Shown piece after piece: positions 42,622-50,703 of a DNA stretch of 64,000 nt. Both the position numbers and the translations under genes were made by a program. The notes beneath the pieces are model-generated. The model did not search any database, was not told the origin of the DNA, and saw nothing but the letters and a program-made list of their open reading frames with translations. Source of the DNA: Litoditis marina (taxonomy: Eukaryota > Nematoda > Chromadorea > Rhabditida > Rhabditidae); contig OZ038435.1 in NCBI GenBank assembly GCA_964036275.1, positions 22,426,559 through 22,490,558 of the forward strand, in the 5' to 3' direction. How positions within the stretch are numbered: the stretch's first letter is position 1; every line of letters starts with the position of its first letter.

Positions 42622-43817
42622 ATTGTCTTAACATGACCGATTTAATGTAGTAGGCCAGTGTTGATAAACCTTCTCTTACGTTACTTTCATGAAGTTATAT
42701 GTTACTCATTGAGAATAAGTTGATGTCTCGAGGTTCCTCCCAATTTCCCACGAGACACGTGACTTAGTACACGCAGGGAGAACATAATTGTAATTGTCTT
42801 AACATGACCGATTTAATGTAGTAGGCCAGTTTTGATAAACCATCTTATACGTTACCTTCATGAAGTAATATGTTACTCATTGAAAATAAATTGATGTCTC
42901 GAGGTTCCTCCCAATTTCCCACGAGACACGTGACTTAGTACACGCAGGGAGAACATAATTGTACTTGTCTAAACATGACCGATTTAATGTAGTAGGCCAG
43001 TGTTGATAAACCTTCTCTTACGTTACTTTCAGGAAGTTATATGTTACTCATTGAGAATAAGTTGATGTCTCGAGGTTCCTCCCAATTTCCCTCGAGACAC
43101 GTGACTTAGTACACGCAGGGAGAACATAATTGTAATTGTCTTAACATGACCGATTTAATGTAGTAGGCCAGTGTCGATAAACCTTCTCTTACGTTACTTT
43201 CATGAAGTTATATGTTACTCATTGAGAATAAGTTGATGTCTCGAGGTTCCACTCAATTTCCCACGAGACACGTGACTTAGTACACGCAGGGAGAACATAA
43301 TTGTAATTGTCTTAACATGACCGATTTAATGTAGTAGGCCAGTGTTGATAAACCATCTTATACCTTACCTTCATGAAGTTATATGTTACTCATTGAGAAT
43401 AAGTTGATGTTTCGAGGTTCCTTCCAATTTCCCACGAGAAACGTGACTTAGTACACGCAGGGAGAACATAATTGTAATTGTCTAAACATGACCGATTTAA
43501 TGTAGTAGGCCAGTGTTGATAAACCTTCTCTTACGTTACTTTCAGGAAGTTATATGTTACTCATTGAGAATAAGTTGATGTCTCGAGGTTCCTCCCAATT
43601 TCCCACGAGACACGTGACTTAGTACACGCAGGGAGAACATAATTGTAATTGTCTAAACATGACCGATTTAATGTAGTAGGCCAGTGTTGATAAACCTTCT
43701 CTTACGTTACTTTCATGAAGTTATATGTTACTCATTGAGAATAAGTTGATGTCTCGAGGTTCCTCCCAATTTCCCACGAGACACGTGACTTAGTACACGC
43801 AGGGAGAACATAATTGT
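42622..43817. repeat. Satellite, 7 monomers between composite copies 2 and 3
   Basis: 1,196 bp of mostly family A/B hybrid monomers with TTGAGAATAAGTTGATGTCT. Variants include TTTCAGGAAG at about 43028 and 43542. The block begins with ATTGTCTT after the copy 2 hairpin and ends with GTAATT before copy 3. Confidence 0.95.
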
Positions 43818-44346
43818 AATTCATGAAAAAGTGGGGGCCCAACGACTGTGAGATTTGTCTTCTGCTGTGTGCCCCTTAGACAGCTACTCTCAAATGGAGC
43901 AGCTACTGCTACAAAAACCGAAAAATAATAATATACTCAAGTATAACTGTTCATCACAAACATACAAAAGTCGTAAAATATTTTTCAAACCTGTAAACTA
44001 GAATCTACAAATCACAGCTGCGAAAGAGAGAACAACTGTTGAATAATATGACAAGCGTAGCACTTAGAGTTGAAGTAACGACAAAATACTACAAACCTTT
44101 GTCCGCAACACCAGAAAATTTACAATGGACTACGTTGAGTTAACATCTGTGATTTGTAGATTCTAGTTTACAGGTTTGAAAAATATTTTACGACTTTTGT
44201 ATGTTTGTGATGAACAGTTATACTTGAGTATATTATTATTTTTCGGTTTTTGTAGCAGTAGCTGCTCCATTTGAGAGTAGCTGTCTAAGGGGCACACAGC
44301 AGAAGACAAATCTCACAGTCGTTGGGCCCCCACTTTTTCATGAATT
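43818..44346. repeat. Palindrome, copy 3: 200-bp arms, inverted 129-bp spacer
   Basis: Left arm 43818-44017, spacer 44018-44146, right arm 44147-44346. Each arm has a single copy of the 98-bp unit. The spacer reads CACAGCTGCGAAAG at its left edge and GAGTTAACATCTGTG at its right edge. In copies 1 and 2 the ATGTTAACTCAACGTAG edge is on the left and the TCGCAGCTGTG edge on the right. The spacer is thus reversed with respect to the flanks. Confidence 0.93.
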
Positions 44347-44449
44347 TTTCTCTTTTTGTATACATGCCGTAGGTATGTAGTTTGATCTGTACGGTGCAGA
44401 TAAAATTGTTTTCTCAATGAACCACTTGTCAAGAATTACCATCATTCGA

Positions 44450-45500
44450 AAAAATATGACGTCAACATTGCAGTTCTAAAAACTTACTTCGTCTGCCCTT
44501 CGGAATCCCAGAATACGTCATATTTAGACAAGGTTTCATCGTTAATATACCATTTTTAAGATATTTTCAGCATTTGAAAATATATTTCACGTCAATTTTT
44601 TTCAAAAGTTGACGTCATCTGGCCTTCTAAATTCCAGGATACGTGATATTTAGACAAAGTTTCATCGTTAATATACCATTTATTAGATATTTTTAGCATT
44701 TGAAATAATATTTCACGTCAATTTTTTTTAAAAGTTGACGTCATCTGGCCTTCTGAATTCCAGAATACGTCATATTTAGACAAAGTTTCATCGTTAATAT
44801 ACCATTTTTAAGATATTTTCAGCATTTGAAAATATATTTCACGTCAATTTTTTTCAAAAGTTGACGTCATCTGGCCTTCTAAATTCCAGAATACGTGATA
44901 TTTAGACAAAGTTTCATCGTTAATATACCATTTATTAGATATTTTTAGCATTTGAAAATATATTTCACGTCAATTTTTTTTAAAGTTGACGTCATCTGGC
45001 CTTCTGAATTCCAGAATACGTCATATTTAGACAAAGTTTCATCGTTAATATACCATTTTCAAGATATTTTCAGCATTTGAAAATATATTTCACATCAATT
45101 TTTTCAAAAGTTGACGTCATCTGGCCTTCTGAATTCCAGAATACGTGATATTTAGACAAAGTTTCATCGTTAATATACCATTTATTAGATATTTTTAGCA
45201 TTTGAAAATATATTTCACGTCATTTTTTTAAAAGTTGACGTCATCTGGCCTTCTGAATTCCAGAATACGTCATGTTTAGACAAAGTTTCATCGTTAATAT
45301 ACCATTTTTAAGATATTTTCACCATTTGAAAATATATCTGACGTCAACTTTGCACTTTTCAAAAATGACGTCATCTGGTCTCCAGAATCCCAGAATACGT
45401 CACTCTTAGATTGAGTTTCACCGTTAGTTGACCCTTTCTAAGATATTACCATCATTTGAAAATATATGTGACGTCAACTTTGCACTTTTCAAAAATGACG
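44450..45500. repeat. ~125-bp minisatellite carrying TGACGTCA in every unit
   Basis: GACGTCATCTGG recurs at 44611, 44737, 44863, 44988, 45113, 45237 and 45367, with spacings of 126, 126, 125, 125, 124 and 130 bp. An eighth site at about 45497 is cut by the LTR. Units alternate between ATACGTGATATTTAG and ATACGTCATATTTAG forms, so the working unit is a ~251-bp dimer. The octamer TGACGTCA is the palindromic consensus of the CRE/ATF bZIP site; whether anything binds here is unknown. There is no gene. Confidence 0.9.
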
Positions 45501-45930
45501 TCGACAGTCAGTGGAGAACTGCCTATTACTATTACAAGACTATTGCCACGCGGTATTATTGTCACTTGGAATAAAGTATTTTACTCGATATAACTCTAAC
45601 CGGAGTTTGATATAGCTTTCAACTCTTTGTAGTTTGATACAACGCTAGGTTATAACCTAGATATTATGACAGGACACTTGGTTTACACAAAGGTTCATAT
45701 AACTAAAGCAAATAACACACAACAACAAAATTAGACTCTATAAGAGAATCTAGAACCAGAACATAACAAAGGTGAGAAGGTAAGAGTATCTCCAATGAGA
45801 TCAGAAGCGACGCGTCCCGACCGCCCGACTTCTATCCTTTTATACTATTCACGTGTCCAGACCACGTGCGCGTTCGGTATGCTAATTGCGGTGGTGTGAG
45901 ACACGTTATGCTAATCGAGTCTACGAGACA
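45501..45930 (-). repeat. 3' LTR of the BEL/Pao element
   Basis: 430 bp, matching 55387-55819 except for one base and for the loss of the outermost TGT. The inner end reads GAGACA on the plus strand, which is TGTCTC at the LTR start in element orientation. The outer edge reads GACGTCGACAG where the complete LTR has TGTTCGACAG, so the terminal bases and the flanking target copy were deleted. Confidence 0.95.
45837..45844 (-). promoter_or_regulatory. TATA box in 3' LTR
   Basis: The minus strand reads TATAAAAG, in the context AGTATAAAAGGATAG. It lies about 90 bases into the LTR. Two CACGTG E-box palindromes sit just upstream in the LTR. Confidence 0.6.
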
Positions 45931-45938
45931 CTCCCCCT
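45931..45938 (-). other. Polypurine tract next to the 3' LTR
   Basis: The minus strand reads AGGGGGAG directly before the TGTCTC start of the 3' LTR. That is the place and composition expected for the plus-strand primer of reverse transcription. Confidence 0.8.
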
Positions 45939-46063
45939 GAAAGAAAAAATGGAGATATGAGGGGCTAAGGGATTACAACAATAAAACTATATTATTGGTT
46001 AAGAGGAGGGGATTAGGGGATGCGTGGACTACTGGGTATGACTTTCCTAATGGAAATTAGAAT

Positions 46064-47353
46064 TTAGTCCTCAAGGTCCGCCTCGTCTCCCGGATCGAAT
46101 CGAGGGCATACAGTTTCATGGTGAGTTCCAGATCCGCAGATTCGGCATTGACGACCAGAACGACATCTGCCTGAGTGGGGACGCAAGCAGATCCAGCAGC
46201 GTTTGAGTAGGCTTAGACGGCGTCTTCTCTCTCCGAGGAGAACGTAACGGTGACAGTTCTGGGTGTAGTGGGTCCCTTCCTCCAGGCACAAACCACATGG
46301 TTGAGTTTGGCTTGGGTAACGGGGAGGCATTGCGAGATATGGGATCATTCTCAACATTTCGTTGCTGTAATATGCCTCGTCGTGAGACATGGGACGACGA
46401 ACGTCGAGCTCCTCCATGCGTTGTATATCGAATTCTTCTCCGTCTTCTATATCGTCGATGACTAATACATCCTCCTGAGGAGGTGCAATGGCGTTTGCAG
46501 CAGCATTGTGGATGTCGGGCTGGTGTGGAATTTCGTTAACGTCATGATTGAAAACGTAGTCACTCAGACGTGGAGACTTCGAGACAGGAAACTCTACTGT
46601 AGGAGGTGGATGTGGGCGTTTTGGAGAAACCACTGGGGACGTGTTTGTGGCCTTGTCGGTAGTCTCCTTGGTATGGTGTTGTACCAGTCGGTTGATTAGG
46701 CAGATGGCTGATGATGAGAACGAAGTGATTTGCTCCTGCAATGTCTTGGATAAAACGTCAGCTTTTGTAGATAGTAAGGGAAATCCCGAATTCATACTCG
46801 GTCCGTCACTCCTACGTATAAGCTCTGAGTTCTTCGATTTCGCTAGAATGAACAATGCATGACTTGAACTGTCAATGCGTTTGAGGATAGTTGTTATCTG
46901 ATTCGGGATATCGGCGATTGGTTGAGCCGACGACTCATCAATAAAAGAATTAATCATACTGAGGTGGGATGCATTTCTCACCTGACAACAGTCCATGACG
47001 TTGACTAGTGAATTGGCTTGGCGAACGGTCTCTTGGATGGCTGATGTTGGCTGGTTCTGAACGAGAGACTTAGTTATTATTATAGACTTCTGGTCTGATA
47101 GTGGGATCAACGGGAAGGTTGTATTATGGGCTAATGGGTTGTGGGTAGTAACGGTGAGGATTCTTACCTCTCTGTCAATGTTATTCTCATTGTTGTCGGC
47201 GCGGTTGATGGGCAGAAGACTGGGTGTAGAAGATACGAAGCTGGACGTGGAAGATGGGCGTGGAACTGGCTGGATGTTAGGAGCGGTTCCCTCCTCTTCA
47301 TTCTGCTCCGGCGAGTTACCGTCTCCGTACGAAAGTTGCTCAGAGTCGCTCAT
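46064..47353 (-). CDS. 3' accessory ORF with three zinc knuckles (429 aa)
   Basis: A long intact ORF between pol and the 3' LTR, where env or an accessory gene sits in other elements. ATG is at 47353; a TTG codon precedes it. The N-terminal ~330 residues are polar and low complexity, with Ser/Pro/Thr stretches and a basic SPKRPHP. At ~296 there is VLVIDD followed by acidic residues, resembling a SUMO-interacting motif. The C-terminus has C-x2-C-x5-H-x4-C (~353), C-x2-C-x3-H-x3-C (~386) and C-x2-C-x4-H-x4-C (~403), with a basic ERRRRL between the first two. There is no signal peptide or membrane segment, so it is not an envelope protein. The knuckle cluster resembles those in BEL-type Gag proteins, which suggests nucleic-acid binding or packaging, but its function is unknown. 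A TTTCAG acceptor just upstream suggests a spliced mRNA. Confidence 0.85.
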   Translation of the reverse strand: MSDSEQLSYGDGNSPEQNEEEGTAPNIQPVPRPSSTSSFVSSTPSLLPINRADNNENNIDREVRILTVTTHNPLAHNTTFPLIPLSDQKSIIITKSLVQNQPTSAIQETVRQANSLVNVMDCCQVRNASHLSMINSFIDESSAQPIADIPNQITTILKRIDSSSHALFILAKSKNSELIRRSDGPSMNSGFPLLSTKADVLSKTLQEQITSFSSSAICLINRLVQHHTKETTDKATNTSPVVSPKRPHPPPTVEFPVSKSPRLSDYVFNHDVNEIPHQPDIHNAAANAIAPPQEDVLVIDDIEDGEEFDIQRMEELDVRRPMSHDEAYYSNEMLRMIPYLAMPPRYPSQTQPCGLCLEEGTHYTQNCHRYVLLGERRRRLSLLKRCWICLRPHSGRCRSGRQCRICGSGTHHETVCPRFDPGDEADLED

Positions 47354-47362
47354 CAAGATAAT

Positions 47363-47375
47363 CTGAAATAAAAAT
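47363..47375 (-). promoter_or_regulatory. Probable 3' splice acceptor ahead of the accessory ORF
   Basis: The minus strand reads ATTTTTATTTCAG/A, ending 9 bases before the ATG at 47353. It is a pyrimidine-rich tract with TTTCAG, very close to the nematode acceptor consensus TTTTCAG. It would allow the accessory ORF to be made from a subgenomic mRNA. Confidence 0.55.
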
Positions 47376-47791
47376 GCGTATTGGATGTTACATAATCAGT
47401 GATCTATCCGACATCAGCGTGAAGATTGCGGTCGGTCACTGATTGGTATGTATACAAGTGAATTGCAAAGTAGTGGACTTTTAACCATCAACAACAGAAG
47501 CTGAGCAGCGGTCAATGGTTAATTGCCAGGTATGTTGAACTAGTTCAAAAGTAAACACTTTTTACAGAAATTGTGCGAAGGCAGACTCGACTGAGTGTAC
47601 TGAATGGGTGCAGAGGTGAAATATATGAAGATAAATAATATTGGAATTATAGTGAAATTTGTATCTGAATTAGAATATGGATAAAAGGATTCATGTTGCT
47701 ATATGTGATATTAAAACAAGGAGAAGACGAGGAAAAAATACTAGTGATTACACCAGGAATAATTGTGGAACGTATGTTGTGGATAGCACTA
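47376..47791. other. Non-coding stretch between pol and the accessory ORF
   Basis: AT-rich sequence with no convincing ORF on either strand. A short minus frame that overlaps it is out of frame with pol and resembles nothing. In a spliced transcript this would be the 3' part of an intron. Confidence 0.5.
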
Positions 47792-48217
47792 TTAACGACT
47801 TGCGTCCTTAATGGTGTTATCCGTGTACCTGACCGGAGCTTTCCTATTTCTTTCCGGTCTGGTCGGTGGCGTTGGAGCTGGTTGAGTGTCACTCTGTATT
47901 GGATCAGCCATGTCTTCGACGTCTTGACATTCAAGTTCTAAAGGATATAAATGATTAATTGATCGAGAAATGTTTTGATTTGAAGATGTTCTGATAGACG
48001 CACTTCTGACTTCTCCATCCATTTGGCTTTTGTGGACTGCTGTTATGATACCTAATTGCCATTTTCCTCGTGGCAGATTGCTATCCTTGATCAGTACTAC
48101 CTCATTTACTTTGGGAATTGATTGGGAACAATGTCTCGCATTGTTCATGCGATTCTTTTGTGACTCTCTGAGGTTGGTCAGATACAAAGATTCCCATTTT
48201 TTTCCAAAATGTGTCAA
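47792..48217 (-). CDS. pol: Pol C-terminal fragment, DUF5641 domain
   Basis: The C-terminal domain of BEL/Pao polyproteins. The segment has W-E-x-L-Y-L-x-N-L-R-E near the start, then VVLIKDSNLPRGKWQLG, the hallmark of DUF5641 downstream of the integrase core. It ends in a proline- and arginine-rich tail. It is in a different frame from the integrase ORF; the switch lies at the run of seven T (48197-48203 on the plus strand), where one extra base breaks the frame. The first ATG shown is unlikely to be a real start, because this is the continuation of pol. A homopolymer sequencing error is a plausible alternative to a true mutation. Confidence 0.85.
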   Translation of the reverse strand: MTHFGKKWESLYLTNLRESQKNRMNNARHCSQSIPKVNEVVLIKDSNLPRGKWQLGIITAVHKSQMDGEVRSASIRTSSNQNISRSINHLYPLELECQDVEDMADPIQSDTQPAPTPPTRPERNRKAPVRYTDNTIKDASR

Positions 48218-48965
48218 GGTAGGATCCTACCTTGCTCAAAAATTCAATGGCTTGTGATCTGCTATTTACCACCATGGACTCTACATAATCTGGATCCTTC
48301 GAGTATAATGATATATCTGATGCGGGTGGAAAGTGAATATTGGGAATAAGAAAATCAATAGGTCTTAATGGGGTTTCATCTGACAGTGTGGAAGACGTAT
48401 ACGAAAGAGGTCGTGAATTGATGATTGATTCTACTTCATAAATAAACGTTTCTAGTTCCCGAAACTCTAGAATTTTGTTTTGTATAGTTTTCTTGATACA
48501 TGCCTTAACTGATCCTACCAAACGTTCATAAAACCCTCCTTTCCATGGCGAAAGGGGTGTGATGAATTTCCAGGATATTGGGAGTGTTTTGGTTACTTGG
48601 TTGTACAACTGGGTGTCGAGAGAATTAGTCAACTCGTTCTGTATCAATTCTGAACCTAACTTAAACGTAGGAGCATTGTCTGAAGTGATACTGTCCGGGA
48701 CCCCTCTACGAGCGAATAAACGTTTCAGGCCAGCAATGAATTCTAAGGTAGTATTGTTCATAACTAGTTCAATATGTATGCATCTTGTAGACATACATGT
48801 GATAAGTAAAATCCATACCTTGTGATACTCTGGGTTAGTGTGGTCTGTTCCTCTCGTTTGTAGAGGTCCCATATAATCGAGACCAACTTCTTGGAACGGA
48901 CGAGAGCAACTGTGGCATGTCGGGATACCTGAAAGGTAGAGCGTTGAATTTCTTACAAGACACAC
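48102..48965 (-). CDS. pol: Integrase core fragment of pol
   Basis: Retroviral-type integrase (rve) catalytic core, which inserts the cDNA into the genome. The DDE triad is complete: D30 in VGLDYMGP, D96 in TSDNAPTFKL and E147 in WKGGFYERLVGSVK. The wide D-E spacing fits BEL/Pao. The first ~18 residues come from out-of-frame translation, and the true integrase sequence begins around S21. It overlaps the end of the RT/RNase H ORF in another frame, so a +1 shift (one extra base) lies at about 48893-48912. At the 3' end it runs out of frame at the seven-T run, and its last ~25 residues are not family-like. Confidence 0.9.
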   Translation of the reverse strand: MCLVRNSTLYLSGIPTCHSCSRPFQEVGLDYMGPLQTRGTDHTNPEYHKVWILLITCMSTRCIHIELVMNNTTLEFIAGLKRLFARRGVPDSITSDNAPTFKLGSELIQNELTNSLDTQLYNQVTKTLPISWKFITPLSPWKGGFYERLVGSVKACIKKTIQNKILEFRELETFIYEVESIINSRPLSYTSSTLSDETPLRPIDFLIPNIHFPPASDISLYSKDPDYVESMVVNSRSQAIEFLSKVGSYLDTFWKKMGIFVSDQPQRVTKESHEQCETLFPINSQSK

Positions 48966-50700
48966 ATGAACTCAGAGTGTTTCTGACTAAACTTCTACCG
49001 CTATTTATCCAGTATTTCTTACGTATTTCGGCTAGGGTGTGTTCAGGGCCAGAGTGGAACAAATACTTGTGAGTATGTCGAATGGTCAGAGATGCGAGCA
49101 TATGAGTATTCACCAGATAGATGGGATTTTTACCGTCTATATCAAGAGACGATTTCTCAATTCTCCCTCTACATCTTATGAGTCCTTCATAGTCAATGTA
49201 CGGGTTCAAATTGGATGGTATGCAGTGGGTACCTATGAGAGCTTCACGATAATGTTCAATGAGCAACAATTTTTCGGCTGATCTCAGAGGATTTTCGCGT
49301 GAGTTGGCGATAACTGGTAGTCGATTCTCGAATACTGCTTTGGATGTGGGAGTGAGTTTTCTATATACTCTTGCGTGGATGAATTGGATAACTAGTGATG
49401 TAATGTTTCGCAGTTTGCCAAAATGGTTCGTGCGATCGAAGGGTAGAATTGATTTGAACGGTGTGGGCTCTATTCTAGTGGATAAAGTGATAACCTCTTC
49501 AAGAATACATTCTACAAACTCAGAATCATCAGGCAGTATGAAGTTATCATTAATGTATGGCCACTTACTTGAATTCTGTAGAAGCCAGCTGGGTCCGGTC
49601 CACCAGTTATACGACGGCATATCTTCGATGGTGCCACCACGAGAACCTAAATCGGCTGGATTGTCTTTAGTATTGACATAATGGAATGATGTGGGAATTC
49701 CTAACGACTCAAGATTGGCAACACCTTTCCTTATGAATGATACTTTGTTGTCAGCAAATGTTTTGAGTCTACGTGATGAATGAATCCAGTGGAGTACAAC
49801 TCGTGAATCAGAGAATAAGTGGATTTTGGATATGGGGATATCGATTTCTTTCTGTACAAAGGAGACCAGTTTCATACCAATAAAGGATGCGATGAGCTCC
49901 AGTCGGGGCATAGTGATTGATTGTTTAGGGTTGATTCTAGATTTTGCCATAATCAATTGGCAGGTGGAATCTTTAGATGTCGTGGATAGTAAATAAATGC
50001 AAGTTGCATACGCTGTTTTCGAAGCATCAGCGAAACAGATTAGCTGATAAGTGGCTTCTGCAGTTGGTATGGCTAAGCGGGGAATAGAGAATTTACCTAT
50101 AGAAAGGTCGGTTTTGATAGAGTTCCATAGTTCCAACATTTCCGCACTCAGGGGACTGTCCCACGGCTGTTCGTTCGTCCAGATTCGCTGTAAAAGAGAT
50201 TTAGTACGAATGGTTACGGGTGTCAACAAACCCAATGGATCGAATAATGAGGCTAATTGGCGTAATATGGTACGTTTGGTTGGATTCTCAATCTGCTCAG
50301 CTTGGTACTTGAATGATAGAGTATCTGTGGAACTATCCCACATCATACCCAGAAGTTTATTCACTGTAGACTTAGCTCTATCCTTTTCGGGTGTGTTTTG
50401 GTTAACAATGTCGTCACTAGACATGTATTCTCTCAGGTTCATGTGTAGTTTATTAAATATTGATTTAGACTCAGATTGTTTAAATATAGCAGTGCTTGTT
50501 GAGTTCGCACCTATTATCACATTGTCAACATACAAATTACGTTTGATTTCTTCGGATAATGGGCTAGTTACTAATTTGGACAACCCATATAATATGGACA
50601 TACCTAGTAGAAATGGCGAGGCATTTACGCCAAACGGTACCCTGGTGAATCTGTACACTTTGATATTTTCTTTAGATGGGGGGCTACTGGGATCTTTTAA
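48835..50700 (-). CDS. pol: Reverse transcriptase C-terminal half, RNase H and integrase zinc-binding part of pol
   Basis: Continues in the same frame after the TGA at 50701-50703; the 14 codons before the first usable start still read as RT. Numbering from 50658: the RT active-site box is YVDN (43-46), a Pao-group variant of YVDD. RQLASLFDPLGLLTPV (133-148) is typical of the Pao A17 region. RNase H acidic residues are D211 (FADASKTAYA), E254 (PRLEL), D284 (FSDSR) and D336 (NPADLGSR). The integrase H2C2 finger is H530, H535, C565 and C568. After about residue 583 the frame is lost, and the tail to 48835 is out-of-frame read-through. Confidence 0.92.
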   Translation of the reverse strand, partial: LKDPSSPPSKENIKVYRFTRVPFGVNASPFLLGMSILYGLSKLVTSPLSEEIKRNLYVDNVIIGANSTSTAIFKQSESKSIFNKLHMNLREYMSSDDIVNQNTPEKDRAKSTVNKLLGMMWDSSTDTLSFKYQAEQIENPTKRTILRQLASLFDPLGLLTPVTIRTKSLLQRIWTNEQPWDSPLSAEMLELWNSIKTDLSIGKFSIPRLAIPTAEATYQLICFADASKTAYATCIYLLSTTSKDSTCQLIMAKSRINPKQSITMPRLELIASFIGMKLVSFVQKEIDIPISKIHLFSDSRVVLHWIHSSRRLKTFADNKVSFIRKGVANLESLGIPTSFHYVNTKDNPADLGSRGGTIEDMPSYNWWTGPSWLLQNSSKWPYINDNFILPDDSEFVECILEEVITLSTRIEPTPFKSILPFDRTNHFGKLRNITSLVIQFIHARVYRKLTPTSKAVFENRLPVIANSRENPLRSAEKLLLIEHYREALIGTHCIPSNLNPYIDYEGLIRCRGRIEKSSLDIDGKNPIYLVNTHMLASLTIRHTHKYLFHSGPEHTLAEIRKKYWINSGRSLVRNTLSSCVSCKKFNALPFRYPDMPQLLSSVPRSWSRLYGTSTNERNRPH

Positions 50701-50703
50701 TCA
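50701..50703 (-). other. In-frame TGA inside RT
   Basis: The only stop between the gag start and the end of RNase H in this frame. The flanking codons on both sides read as conserved RT, so it truncates the RT before its catalytic box. Nonsense mutation is the simplest reading; recoding is possible but unsupported. Confidence 0.85.

Noticed and set aside
46064..47353. Envelope glycoprotein in the env position
   Set aside because: No signal peptide, no transmembrane segment and no cysteine-rich ectodomain. The C-terminus is zinc knuckles.
48193..48207. Programmed +1 frameshift in pol
   Set aside because: It lies inside the integrase/DUF5641 junction of a polyprotein at a plain homopolymer. 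A second shift and a TGA nearby make mutation or sequencing error more likely.
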